The notes beneath the pieces were generated by a model. It did not search any database and had not been told where the DNA came from. It saw nothing but the letters and a program-made list of their open reading frames with translations. The position numbers were made by a program, and so were the translations under genes. Below, in pieces: positions 46,441-59,020 of a stretch of DNA of 64,000 bases. Source of the DNA: Symsagittifera roscoffensis (taxonomy: Eukaryota > Xenacoelomorpha > Acoela > Convolutidae); contig NC_087070.1 of assembly GCF_963678635.1 (NCBI RefSeq), positions 39,478,397 to 39,542,396 on the forward strand, read 5' to 3'. How positions within the stretch are numbered: the stretch's first letter is position 1; each line of letters opens with the position of its first letter.

Positions 46441-46978
46441 CAGAAAAAAAAACAGTTTTATATTGTTTTGGTAATGATAACATGATGAAGATGTTAAGTA
46501 TGAAACTTTTGCTGAACAATATGCAGCATAATCGATTATCAAAACCACATAATTGAAATTTTACTATACAAAGTTACAACAGATCTGAAATCTGCATATT
46601 TTTTCAGATAATTGATTTTTATCCACTTTTGGCACTGCGGGGAGTTTGTGAAAATCGAAAAAAGGGAGAGAAACAGTTAACAAGATCCCATGAACGAAGC
46701 AATTGTCTTTTTTTATCAATGCGGTATCCGGTGCCTCAATCTCAATGAAACGTCTAAGGAAATTAGTATTACCATAATTTTAAACGTTTTTAGCCTTGAA
46801 TTGATATAAATACAAAATCTGTTTACTTTATGGAAACTTCATATACAAAAACAAATAATAAAACACTTGTGGCAGCTAGTTTCCAATTCTCAATTCCGCC
46901 TACAGAACCAATTAAATTTTTGAATTTATGTTTGCTCGTTTTGATATTTCTATTTTTCAGCAAAATTGACAAATATAA

Positions 46979-47226
46979 CAAGGATAGCCGGTTACTGTGC
47001 AAGTAGCACAGAATGTTCCGACCATTATCTTTACACTAATTTAAGATGTTTTTGAAGTTTTTAATGTATTTCGAATCACGACTGATGGGGCTTCAAAAGG
47101 ATATATTATCACTCGAAACTTTCCGCTGATTATTTGTGGTAGCTGATTTTGCGTGGAAAACAAAAAAAAACAAAAACACACCCGAATACAAAGTTGCTCC
47201 CCATTTTTCTATTCAAATAGTCCGAA
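46979..47226 (-). mobile_element. Helitron2-like element, second hairpin type, copy a
   Basis: Minus strand: near-terminal TTCGGAC start at 47226, then before the 3' end GGTCGGAACATTC, hairpin TGTGCTACTTGCACA (46996-47010), 13 nt, and CTTG followed by TT. The shared CGGAACATTC in front of a different hairpin links it to the 49614 family. 248 bp, no ORF. Confidence 0.5.
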
Positions 47227-48991
47227 CAATGAAAGCAACCGAAAAATTTTTTCCATTGTTGTTTCAGAAAATATAAAAGATTTGTAACCTTAACAAGCAG
47301 AAAAGTTTTAGCAGAAAAGAACATTTTGTGCGAGGGCGAGGGAGCGCTCGACACAAAACTTTTTTGAGATAAAAATTCATGCAACCAGTATCTCATTCGT
47401 AAAGTAGCTCTAAAGAGGATTGCCAGGGCTGCTGTTTCCTCCGTACCATCATTTGCATATCTGGGTCACCCTCGTAAGTTCCAATTATCACCTCTGGGTG
47501 TTGACTTGGAAGAGGGCATTTACATTTTTAGGAGAAACGACTAGACAATCGAAAAAGATGAAATGTTACATTCGGGTGCGTGAATCATTGTTTTATGCCG
47601 CCACTAACTCTTTTTTTTGAAATAAAACTAAAACTTCTTTAGAATTTTATCGAGACCTTTTCCACAATTTTTCAAACTAAATTCTGAATACTACCTTTTT
47701 GGTACTTCTTAATCTTACTCGAAATGCGCCCAGAATAAGAGCAAATTTTTCAATCTTGGGTCTTGCTAATGAAAGAGTTCGTTACAATGCACGGAACTAG
47801 GATATACTAACCGGTATCAACCTAACATCCTCCCTCCCCCCCCCCCCCCCCCCACCCAAAAAAAACCGCCAAACCCAAACCGCCCCACCGGGGTCCTAAA
47901 ATCTAAATTGCTATTGGAGGGGGGTTGGGAGGATGTTAGCTGATTCTTTTAATTCCTTTAACTACTGACTCAGTCCTTCATAAGGGAAAAACACTTTACA
48001 AAGTACTTTAGAGCGTCCCGAGTTTTAAGTTGTTTTACGGCTTTTTTGAACTCCGTGGTTGTATATTTCGCATGCTTGTGTAAAAAAAATAACTTTAGTT
48101 CTCATCAGTTCTCATAAAGATAGCCGGGTCAATTTATTGCTTTTTACGGCTGAACGGTCAAGCAATTTGTAATCCCCGGAAGACCTGCTCTATTCATCGT
48201 CATTTTTATGCACGATACCATTTCCTAAGGGTCCTTTCAAAAACACTCGTCACAGTTAACTTCCCCCAACTCATTTACAAGCCGTGACAATTTGTTCCAT
48301 TTTGAAATAAATTGGATTTTGAAATAACATCCCAACTGTATATTAAAAAAACTAATCTGCTTTATCCGTCCTTGTCTGCTGGAGAACCAAAAAGTGCAGA
48401 ATTTCCACGATAACAATTTCAATTCACTTCATTTCACATAATTTCGCATATATTTTTTGAAGTCCGATAGTCATGTTTTACGGACTGGAAAATAAAGACG
48501 ACAGCTGTTAAGACGACATCTTTTACGGAGCAATTCTGATTACTTTAACCTTAAAATTTCTCGAATGCATTTAAGTTGCTCAGATGATGACTTTCAACGC
48601 TTTTTTCTGAACACCGGAAAGATTTTAGTGAAATTTTAAAAAAATATATATATTACAATTTCACCAGCCTAAATTTGACGTAAAAAATATTTGTAAGACT
48701 ACATAATTACAAAGTAAAAAGTGTCGTCTAAGTTTCCTTTCGTATTTCTTACCTAGCGCCATATTTATGGTACTAATCGGTTCTAATGACTAGTATTTGT
48801 TTGGCTCAGGGTATTTTATACCCCTTCAAAAGCCCAAAAATCAGTAACTTCTAGCGGCGTTTATCGCATTATTTTGTAGTCATCAGACAAAATCGATTTC
48901 AGTTATTTTACTTCAGCTATTCAAACTGTATTCAAACTTAGGTTATATCTAATTATAATTTAGGTTATTTTATTATTTTCAATAACCAACC
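47227..48991. other. AT-rich stretch, no gene seen
   Basis: Contains an 18-base C-run at 47836-47853 followed by cacccaaaaaaaa. No reading frame with a recognisable product. Confidence 0.4.
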
Positions 48992-51802
48992 ATGGAAGAT
49001 CACGTGGCGTCTTCATCGAGTCCAGCTGATATTCCCAGAAACAGTTCCGGTATGCGACCAACTGCCTGCTCGAGCTATCGTCTACAAATGGAAGGTAAAC
49101 TAAACTAAGTTCTTCTGGGGTCCCGAGAAAGGAAAGAAATTGTTGGCAGCAGGGGCGGATTTTGTGGAAGTGAGCGGGGGGGGGGAAGCTTCTCCCTTCA
49201 CGGATTCGACTTCGACCCACTGCCGACCCAAAGAGTCCCCCTTTGTACTATTTTGGGATATCCATTTTTGGATAACGGACCCAAAAATTTTTCTAAAGGC
49301 GCATTTGGTGCCAATATACACTGAATTTTAGGGGAGAGCAACATTTTCCAAAAAGAGCCTAAAAGTGCAATTTTTGGTCTGTTTTTTTTTCAAAATTTTG
49401 CCTGCGGCGCAGAAAATTTCACCAAAACAGGGTCTTTTTAATGCTTTAGGAGAGCTCGGAAAATCAATTTGGTCGACCTTTACCATACCGACCTTTTACC
49501 AGATCACACTGCAATAATTCAACGGTGAAGTCCCATTTGTACCAACGTTCATTTGTACCAAAATTAGTCGACTCAATTTCTGATTGATCGAGTTGTGAGC
49601 CAACGAGTTATTGTTCCGACTTTCGATACGAAAGTAACGGAATATTTGTGCTCGGGGTGGGGTTTTTTTTTCTTCAGACAAATTTCGACTTTTTAACTAG
49701 CCGTTTTTGACGGATTTTTTTTAAATATCATTCGAAAGCTATTGTTGTCCTGAGCTCAAATTTGAAAAAATATTTCACCTGTGATCATTTTTTGTCAAGT
49801 TACGGGGGTTTAAAGATTGTAATTTTGGCCAATTTGGAACAATTAACGCGCGATATATTTTGCGCTATTAACGCGTAAGCGGAGAGTTAATCCGTCTTAG
49901 AAATCGTTCCAAATTGGTTGAAAGAAGCTTATTGGCCATACTTCATTTGTTACAAGGAGCGAAATCTATCCTTTTGTACTTTATATGGCGTGTGGGGGGA
50001 TGATTTTCATAAAAAATTTCAAATTTTAGAAAAAAAAATACATTTTCTTTTATTTCATTTAATTTTTTAATGTTATTACTGCTTCATAAAGCTGAAAAGG
50101 CAGTCGGAACATTCAGGGCTTCGCCCTGACACGAGCAGTCTTGTTACATTAATTTTCTAATGTTCAAACAGAAGAAAACTAAGCAGCAGAATAGTGACCG
50201 CCGCAGTCGCGCCAACGTGTTGCGAGCTTGTCAACAGAGAGTAGGACTCTATACGAAAATTAGAGCCGGTTATCGCCGCGAAGCGCGACCTGAACCAAGA
50301 GATTGAAATAGTCGGCTTAGTAGTCTTTGGCCGATTGAATACTTTTGGTACTAGCGCGATTGATTTTTTATTTTGGTACAAATGGGACTGATTTATCTTT
50401 TTGGTACTTGTGAATATCCACCTAATTCAATTAAGATGAATTTAAATTACTAGACAATTCGAAAAAGAAGCGGTTAGAGCAAACAAAACTTCACTGAGAA
50501 GCCGTGAAAACATTGGCTTAAACCAGACTAAATAGCGCCATTACATCTGTCAATCAAATCTGTTTATCGAGGCTGGAAAAGTTCCATGTTATAATTCTGA
50601 TTGGTTAAAAAAAATTATCGTAACTCGCCAAAAGTTTATTGTATTGTGCAGCGTTGTTCAATCGATTATCGATAAATATTTGGGATCTTGTTAACTATTT
50701 TCCCCCTTTTGGACCTTGTTAACTATTCCCCCACCCCCTATGCATGTAATGTTTTTGACAGCAATTTCTGATTAAAATATGCATTTCAAAAATGTCAAAC
50801 TTTGAATGGGTTTTCATTTTCGCGCCATCGTATAAAAATTTTTCATTGAATATATTTTCTGAAAATTGTTTTAGCATTGAAAATGTGCCAGCCAAAGTTG
50901 AATTTCTGAAAACTAAAATAGGGGGGGGGGGGGAATAGTTAACAAGATCCAATATTTGTTGCAATAATCTAGGTTAACAATAATCTTTTTTACACTCCTG
51001 GTTATTGGAGACTTCTAGCTCTAAAATTACACTTAAAAAGGTCGGGGATGGTATTATTAAACAATGGCGTTCATTTTCAGGTGTTTTGCGAGGTTGGAAA
51101 ATCAACGATAAGAAGAGAAAGGAGAAATTTTTTATCGGCGTGTTTTTGAAATCTAGACAGAATCCTTACAAATAATCGAGAAGCAGTTTTCAACGGGAAA
51201 AAAAATCTTTAATTTAGCAGGAATCGTATAACTGTAGAGACGCTTTGTACTTTCCGAAACAAAAAAGTCAGGACATAAAACGCGGACCTCAATCCAGGTG
51301 TTCATAGAGCCTCTATGAACTGTATAACTCTAATATGTTACACTTTTTTTTGTGGATTCTTTTGTCCAAGTTGTGCAATGATCTAATGATATAGAAGACG
51401 GCTCTTTTCCCGTTTTCACTCCACCTCACATAAGCATAAATTTTATGGTGTACTACGGGTTTTTATAAGGTTAATCATGAAGACCAAATATGTTTGTCAT
51501 GGCCTAATTAGTTGGCACGTAATTTTCGTAACATTCGGATGATGTGAACAACCCCCCACCCAACCCTCACCAGCAAAAATAGTCCCATGCACACTTCTGA
51601 TTTTATCATTGCCCTATTGTTTTCAGAGCTGGAGAATAGTCTGGGACGTCACCAGGTGTCTGTGTCTCTGGACCCGGAAGAGGAGAGTCCCATAGACCTG
51701 ATTGGAGTGTATGAGGACATGGGGGACATACATCACAAAATGGAGGCCATAACTGAGGAGTTCGAGGTCCATACATACATAGATGAATCAGTGATAGATT
51801 AG
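48992..51802 (+). CDS. Possible two-exon host gene for a 92-aa acidic protein
   Basis: Exon 1: 48992-49094, from ATG in a good context (aaccATGg), MEDHVASSSSPADIP..., 34 codons plus one base, donor g|gtaaac. Exon 2: 51627-51802, acceptor ttgttttcag, two bases completing a Glu codon, then 57 codons (VSLDPEEESPIDLIG, YEDMGDIHHKME) to TAG. Both splice sites have the same phase, giving an uninterrupted frame. The product is acidic, with a short helical C-terminal half; not recognised. The 2.5 kb intron holds two mobile elements. Codon use in exon 2 is more GC-rich than the flanks, in line with real coding. Other internal exons cannot be excluded, and the pairing of these two exons is inference. 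Confidence 0.35.
49614..50143 (+). mobile_element. Helitron2-like non-autonomous element, copy 1
   Basis: 5' end TTCCGACT followed by hairpin ACTTTCGATACGAAAGT; near the 3' end AGTCGGAACATT (inverted copy of the 5' end), hairpin CAGGGCTTCGCCCTG (50114-50128), 11 nt and CTTG, flanked by T's. The asymmetric placement of the inverted repeats and the 3' hairpin are Helitron2/Helentron traits. 530 bp, no ORF. Confidence 0.6.
50683..50950. mobile_element. hAT-like MITE with 8-bp target duplication
   Basis: 268 bp with terminal inverted repeats ggatcttgttaactatt / aatagttaacaagatcc, flanked on both sides by aatatttg (50675-50682 and 50951-50958). 8-bp duplications are typical of hAT transposons. 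No coding capacity. Confidence 0.75.
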
Positions 51803-51985
51803 ATTTCAAAAGCTATAGGACAGCAGTCAAAAATTGGATGTACTTAAAATAGCAAAAAACTCTCAAAAAATGCACATGGGAATTAAAAAAGCCCAAAAAA
51901 AGACAATAACATTAAAATTGCTCTAATTTTAATACCTAATTCGGTGAATGGCAAGGATACGGGTCTGACCTAGACAGTGAACTTA

Positions 51986-52420
51986 GTGGCGTCCCTCATG
52001 CTGGAGGGACCGAATGCTTGAAATGTATTTTGGCTTATTTTCAGCCATTCAGAATGGAGTATTCAAAAATCTCATGGAAGTCGCAACAATCTCAAAGCAA
52101 GAAAATAAAACCAGGTCATTAGTATTATTTAGTGACCGATTATATAATAAGCAGATGAATGAAATTAATGCCGGATCGAAGACGGATTGGAACAAATTCA
52201 ATATTTCTAGGATACCGACTTATGAAAAATGCAAAATAAAAAAAATAACTTTGTTATACCTGCACCTATTGTATAAGCATCTAGTATTTTTATTATATCA
52301 TTTTCTGTAAATATTGAGTTCGATTTTCAGAGAAAGGCTTTTAGCCAATAGAAACAATTAGCGATTTTGATTGCTTGAAGTTTTTTCCAGCATTCGGTCC
52401 CTCCAGCATGAGAATCCTCC
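51986..52420. mobile_element. Inverted-repeat element with 11-bp flanking duplication
   Basis: Inverted repeats ctcatgctggagggaccgaa (from 51995) and ttcggtccctccagcatgag (to 52412). The 11-mer cagtgaactta occurs at 51975-51985 and again at 52421-52431. 435 bp. The longest internal frame (99 codons) is AT-rich and unrecognised. The outermost ~9 bases of the two ends match only partly. Confidence 0.55.
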
Positions 52421-54049
52421 CAGTGAACTTAATATCGAGCATATCAAAGAAAATGGAGGCATTTTGGCGGGTATTTGAACAAACAAATAATTATTTGACA
52501 AATTGAAGAAAAATAAGAATAGTTTATGTAATAAATAGGAGGCCTAGGAAATTAGACGAAAAGCAAATTAGACGTGACCAAGAGAAACGAATTTAGACGT
52601 CGATGCAAAATCACAAATATAGGAAATTAGACGTAATTGTATTGTTCGGGTCTGAAATTTGTTTATTGACTACAATTAACTTTCGTACGAGCTTTCTTAA
52701 ATCCAAATAAGATTTGCAAAAACAATTCAACGTTTAAATTCCGTTTGATTGGATCCATCTAATTTGCCTATCGTCTAATTTACTACCCCGCAAAAAATAG
52801 TGTTTCAATGTTCGGTTACCAATTTTCTTCTAATTGGGTGCTTTACTTCTGCTGTGTTTGCTTTACTATCTCTCATAATTGCCTAATACCACTGTCTGGA
52901 TCAGACCCGTCTCTTCGTCATTCACCACTAATTCAAATCAAAATTTCAAAGACTGATGAAAACCTAAGTAATCATAAGCAACGCTCAAAACACTATAACA
53001 CAACAATATTTTTGAGCGTATGATACTTCTGGTCATTATTGGTTAGTGTCCAGACAACTCATTTTGATCATAAATGTTTTTGAATAAAAATGATTTTTTT
53101 TTTGCCATAAGATCAAAGAACAAGAAGTCAAAGAGCAAGATTTACAAAAAAAATAGTGCTCCCAGCAATGTTACGCTACTGAGCAAATAATTGTGAAACC
53201 TTTCCAACCCACTAAAGCGCGCTAACTTTTGAGGCGACTTGGAAATCAAAATTGCTTGTATCAGGGTGAAACATTGAGTTTTATCAGAGCTCTTTAACGT
53301 CAATGAATTTTTTTTGAGTTTAAGTTTGATAAAAATTTTCAAAAAATGAAACACAATTTTTTTTCGTCATTTGTTTGACGTTTTTTTTTTGCAGCCAACA
53401 AAACAAGATGAGCCTCACCAAAAGTATTGAAAAGTTCAAGATTAAGGATTTCACAACCAGTAACGTACTATTAGGATCAAATTGCCTGCCTCGATTCAAT
53501 TTGAATTAATTCAGTTCCCTGATTATTTTACGCTTTAATACCATAGGATTTACTTTAGATATACCTAACAAAATATGTTGCGGTAGTTGATTCCAATTGT
53601 CCAAATTGAAAAAAAAATAAACCCCAAACTTCCAAGAAAATGATTACTGTTGAAAAATCATAATTTTACAATGCAGCTCAGGAGGTCAAAACTTTCATGA
53701 TGCTTACAAAGTTCAGCTCAGTAGTGGCTAGCTAACAATCGATACTGGTTTTATATAAAAAAAGCCTGGTCGTTTCAAGGCAAAACTATTATTGTTCCTA
53801 CTTCCGATAAAATCAAAGGAAAGTTTTTTGGTTGAAAAAAGACAAAAATAATTCAAAAAAGGAAAACTTAGAAGAAACAACTACATCACGCATTCAGTAG
53901 GTCAACCCGTATTCAGAGCTAGGTTTAATGATCCATTATAAGAGTTTTCATGCAGATATTGCGACTATGATTATTGTTTATAATTACCAAAAAAGTTTGT
54001 TCAAACAATTCATACTCGATTATGCTCGTCATATTTTCCAAAAACTAAA
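52297..54049. repeat. Tandem duplication, left copy
   Basis: Colinear with 54104-56032 (offset 1807 at the left end, 1941 further right). About 90% identical by eye. Contains the right end of the inverted-repeat element. No recognisable gene. Confidence 0.8.
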
Positions 54050-54103
54050 TTAATTTGTAATTAATTATAATCGCTTATACTTCCAGAAAATGATTTTTAT
54101 TAA

Positions 54104-56032
54104 ATCATTTTCGGTAAAAATTGAGTTCGATTTTCAGAGAAAGGATTTAGCCAACTGAAACAGTTAGCGATTTGATTGCTTGAAGTTTTTTCCATCATTT
54201 GGTCCCTCCAGCATGAGAAACCTCCCCAGCAAACTTGAGCATATCAAACAAAATGAAGGCATTTTGGCGGGTAGTTGAACAAACGAATAAATATTTGACC
54301 CATGAAATTGAAGAAAAATAAGAATAATTGTTGTAATAAATGTGAGGCCTAGGAAATTAGACATGACCAACAGAATCGAATTTAGACGTCGATGCAAAAT
54401 CACAAACATAGGAAATTGTAATTGTATTGTTCGGGTCTGAAATTTGTTTATTGACTACAATTAACTTTCGTACGAGCTTTCTTAAATCGAAATAAACTTT
54501 TAGCATGCCCCACTTTTCACATTCAACAATTTTCACAAGCTTCAATTGTATAAATTTTTTGATGTGCAATGGGATCATATACAATTTTAAATTATGAAAG
54601 CTTGTTTTAAGCAATAAGTTTTGTTAGCCATGTGCTTTCCGTCTAAGATGCTAACTTTGCAAAAACAATTCAACGTCTAAATCCGTTTGATTGGATCCAT
54701 CTAATTTGCCTATCGTCTAATTTACTACCCTGCATAAAATAGTGTTTCAATGTTCGGTTACCAATTTTCTTCTAATTGGGTGCTTTACTACTGTTGCGTT
54801 TGCTTTACTATCTCTCATAATTGCCTAAGACCCTGTCTGGATCAGACCCATCTCTTCGTCATTCACCACTAATTCAAATCAAAATTTCAAAGCCTTATGA
54901 AAACCTAAGTAATCATAAGCAACGCTCAAAACACTATAGCACAACAATAGTTTTGAGCGTATGATACTTCTGGTCATTATTGGTTAGTGTCCAGACAACT
55001 CATTTTGATCATAAATGTTTTTGCCTCGAAATGTTTTTTTGCTATAAGATCCGCCCTGAGGCGAAGCTTTGGGTTGGTCAGGAAAAAACAAAGATGCTTT
55101 TCGGAATAAGTTTGGCAACAGGAATTCAAAGAGCAAGATTTACAAAAAAAAGTGGTCCCAGAAAAGTTACACTACTGAGCAAATAATTTTGAAACCTTCC
55201 CAGCCCACTAAAGCGCGCTAACTTTTCAGACGACTTGGAAATCAAAACTGCTTGTATCAGGGTGAAACACTGAGTTTTATCAGAGCTCTTTAACATCATT
55301 TAATTTTTTTCGAGTTTAATCTTGATAAAAATTTTCAAAAAAATGAAACAAAAATCTTTTTCGTCATTTGTTTGACGTTTTCTGCAGCCAACAAAACAAG
55401 ATGAGCCTCACTGAAAGTATTTGAGAAGTTCAAGATTAAGGATTTAACAACCAGTAACGTACTATTAGGATCAAATTGCCTGCATCGATTCAATTTAAAT
55501 TGATTCAATTCCCTGCTTACTTTACGCTTTAATACCATAGACTTTACCATAGACTTTAGAAATATGATGCGGTAGTTGATTCCAATTGTCCAAATTGAAA
55601 AAACAAACCCCAAACTTCCAAGAAACTGATTACTGTTGAAAAATCATAATTTTACTTTGCAGCTCAGGAGGTCAAAACTTCCATGATGCTTAAAAAAATC
55701 AGCTCAAAAGTGGCTAGTTAACAATCGATACTGGTTTTATAAAAAAAACCTGGTCGCTTCAGGGCAAAATTATTATTGTTCCTACGTCAGACAAAATCAA
55801 TAGAAAGTTTTTTGGTTGAAAAAAGACAAAAATAATTGAAAAAAGGAAAACTTAGAAGAAACAAATACATCACGCCTTCAGTAACTCAACCCGTATTCAG
55901 AGCTAGGTTTAATGATCCATTATAAGAGTTTTTATACAGATTTCGCGACAATGATTATTGTTTATAATTACCGAAAAGTTTGTTCAAACAATTCATACTC
56001 GATTATGCTCGTCATATTTTCCAAAAACTAAA
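54104..56032. repeat. Tandem duplication, right copy
   Basis: Same as 52297-54049 with an extra ~150-base segment near 54500-54655. It starts inside the inverted-repeat element, so the duplication is younger than that insertion. Confidence 0.8.
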
Positions 56033-56574
56033 ATTTTTTGTAATCAGTAATCCTTCAGAAAACCTCAAGCAACGGCCATAATCAAATATCATCTCTTATT
56101 TGTCAAAAATGTTGTCACTCTAAGGAGAAATTGTAATTAAAAATAAAAGATTAAAATATTGCTCTCAATGGCAAAACCTCTACCCGAATTTACAAATTAA
56201 TTGTCACCTTATACAAGAAAATTTGTCACCTTTTCAAAAAAAAGGTCGACAAAATTTTCGAAATTTTTTGAAAATCCCCCCCTCCCTCGAGAAAAGAGAA
56301 AATCCTAGATCCGCTCCTGGCTGGATTAATAATCATTTATAATTTATAATTGATTGAAAAATTCTACAGTTTTTTCTTTTTCAAATTTTAAAAACCATAA
56401 TCGAATATTCATTGATTAAAATATATTTCAACTCAAATTTAGAAAGACTGATTTTGAAATCAAAACATCATCGATTAATAACGCTTCAAACTGGATGCAG
56501 GAATTGAGCCTAAATGACATTTTTTGCATTCCCGTAACTTTATGAAAAAAGTCGACTGACATTATATAATTTTG

Positions 56575-57081
56575 TTCCGACTTTTGATACGAAAGTAACG
56601 GAATATTTGTGCTCGGGTGGGTTTTTTTCTTCAGACAAAATTCGACTTTCTAACTTGCCATTTTTTGACGAGTTTTTTTATATCATTCAAAAGGTATTGC
56701 TGATGTGAGCTTAAATTTGAAAAGATATTTCACCTGTGATCATTTATCATTTTTTGTGAAGTTATGGGGGTTTAAAGATTGCCATTTTGACCAATTAGGG
56801 ACAATTAACGGGCGAGATATTTCGCGCTATTAACGCGTAAGCGGAGAGTTAATCCGTCTTAGAAATCGTTCCAAATTAGTTGAAAGAAGCTTATTAGCCA
56901 TAATTGATTTGTTACAAGGAGCGAAATCTATCCTTTTGTGTGTTAAAAAAATTCAAATTTTAGAGAAAAAAAAATTTTGATTTTGTTTTAATACATTTAA
57001 TTTTTTAGTGTTATTACTGCTCCATAAACCTTAAAAGGCAGTCCGAATATTCAGGGCTTCGCCCTGCTATGAGCAGTCTTG
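56575..57081 (+). mobile_element. Helitron2-like non-autonomous element, copy 2
   Basis: Same ends as copy 1: TTCCGACTTTTGATACGAAA at the start, hairpin CAGGGCTTCGCCCTG at 57052-57066, then 11 nt and CTTG. 507 bp. Confidence 0.6.
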
Positions 57082-57194
57082 TTTAAATTTTGATCTCAAG
57101 ACATCATTAGTTTTCAGATAATGAAAAATTCCTCCAAACATAGCTAGTTGTTTAATTGAAATTAATTGAAAATGGCTCTTTAATTGAATTTCAG

Positions 57195-57276
57195 ATCACA
57201 AACCCCCACTGGATTGATGTGGCTGCAGAGTGCAACAAGTATCCTTTAGGCACAAGCACCCAGATGTACCTCAAAG
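57195..57276 (+). CDS. Possible internal exon of an unidentified host gene
   Basis: 82 bases between acceptor ttgaatttcag and donor g|gtaagg, reading ITNPHWIDVAAECNKYPLG and eight further residues in phase 0, leaving phase 1. Base composition is less AT-rich than the surroundings. No neighbouring exon was found in the window, and it does not fit the phase of the 48992 gene. Confidence 0.3.
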
Positions 57277-57595
57277 GTAAGGAACACAGGTCCGCTTTCC
57301 ATTATTTGGTTCTCCCTTTCCTTAACCCCCCCTCCCCCGCTCCTTCCCAAAATAAGCATCAATTTTCAACTTTTCAGAGTAAAAAGGGATTTTAAAAGGT
57401 AATATAAGAAGACCAGATATGTTTGGAGGTTAATTCAATTTGTCAACTTGCTAATTTAAATTAAAATTGCACATTGTAGACAAAAACACGACTAGAAAAA
57501 TCAGGGGGAAAAGAAAAGAGCCCATTAAACATATGTGATTAAACCCACCCCTTCAAACACACATATCAATTCGAATAACCAGTGGCAAAAATTAA

Positions 57596-58079
57596 CAAGG
57601 ATAGCCGGTTACCGTGCAAGTAGCACAAAATGTTCAGTCCATAGTCTTAAAAACTTGTTTCTTCCAAAATGGTGTCGTTTTTTTGTGTTGTATGATAAAA
57701 ACATCTGGTCAACAAACTTTTCGTACTTTTTGATTCTCAAAATGGCGTTATCAAAGCTCCAAAAATTAATTACAATCAAGTAAAACTAAAGTTAAGCATA
57801 AATAAGCTATTGTGCCCGGCCTAATTTAAGCATAAATTAGCGCGTTCACTCACTGTACTCACTCGAAATTAGACGTCAAATCAAAAACTTCAAACCGATT
57901 TTTCTCGACATTGGGAATTTTTTTTTGAATTTTTTAAACGTCGCTCAAATCACGACTGAAAGGGCTTTAAAATGATACATCACTAAACACTATTCGATGA
58001 TTCTTAGTGGTACCAAATTTTGCGTATAAAGCAAAAAAAATGAAAAAACTAAATCACACCCGAATGCAAATGGTCGGAA
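57596..58079 (-). mobile_element. Helitron2-like element, second hairpin type, copy b
   Basis: Minus strand starts TTCCGACCATTTGCATTCGG (58079) and ends with hairpin GTGCTACTTGCAC (57613-57625), 13-14 nt and CTTG. 484 bp. Confidence 0.55.
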
Positions 58080-58593
58080 CAAAATAACCGGTTTCTATAC
58101 ACAGAGCACCGAATGTTCCGATCACAATAAAAAATATTAGAAAAACCTTCAATTTAATACGTTTTTCACATTAGTGTCGTTTCTATTGTGTGTTAATATG
58201 AGAACGCGTAAAAAAATTATTAAATTAGGCATAATCGTCAAAAATTGTCTTCTAATTGTCAATTTTTTGCACAATTTTTTTTTCAGTTTTCAGCCTAAAA
58301 GATTAATTTTATTATTAGGAACGTTATTCGATGGTTCTTCTCATTCGCTTGAATTGCTTGATATTAGTCAACAACTCAAAAGTTTGAAACGGTTTTTTTT
58401 TCTGACACGCAGACCACTTTTGAGGAAACTTTTTAATATCATTCGAATCAGGACTGAAAGAGCTTTAATATAGACAAACACGCCATTATTTGTGGTAAAT
58501 GCTTTTGCTTGAAAAACCAAAAAAAAAGTCTGCTCGCTCATTTTATTCGCTGGAAATTAGACTAAAAATCAAAAACTTCATACGGCTTTTTCT

Positions 58594-59003
58594 TGGAACC
58601 TGATCTAAACTATATTTTATGATTGGATAAATTAGATATTTTACCACTGTAAAGTATTTAATATTAACCAATCATGATCCATCTAACTAACAACCCACTT
58701 ATTTGTAAGTGCTGAAGTTACTTGTAATTTCAGCACCAGAGAGATTTGAATTTAACTTAGAAATTAGTTGCACTCTCCCGAGTACTTCAGCAGCCGCATC
58801 AAACCAGTATACCCTAGATCTATTGAGCCTAGCAGAGAATAGTTAAACACCCTGAGACTAGAAAGTATAAGAGTAAGATTAGGATCGGTATTAGACTAAG
58901 AAGTTGCACGAATCTATCCGGCCGAAAATAAGATAGCGTGACGAGCAGTCGGTGTACCCTATCCGAAAATACTATATGAGTTAACCATATCGTACATAAC
59001 TCA
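58594..59003 (+). repeat. 5' LTR of the 58594-63285 element
   Basis: 410 bp, TGGAACC...AACTCA. Contains gattggataaattag and agtgctgaagttacttgtaa, an imperfect palindrome region. Confidence 0.85.
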
Positions 59004-59005
59004 TC

Positions 59006-59020
59006 TGGTGTGACCATAAG
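59006..59020 (+). promoter_or_regulatory. Primer-binding site of the 58594-63285 element
   Basis: TGGTGTGACCATAAG, two bases after the LTR; starts TGG as needed for a tRNA CCA end. The tRNA is not identified. Confidence 0.5.

Larger units (their letters stand above)
44857..46688. mobile_element. Possible long relative of the inverted-repeat transposon at 50683
   Basis: Left end ggaaggttgttaaactattc and right end gttaacaagatcc resemble the terminal inverted repeats of 50683-50950. The internal flank ctatgaatgtatta also matches that element. Flanks tttgaacg / catgaacg agree at 6 of 8 positions. No transposase. The interior holds tataatctgta-type repeats and an inserted repeat at 46010-46320. 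Confidence 0.3.

Noticed and set aside
42520-48422. Short frames of 60-110 codons in the AT-rich part
   Set aside because: Low-complexity Phe/Lys/Asn/Ile translations with no motif; expected by chance.
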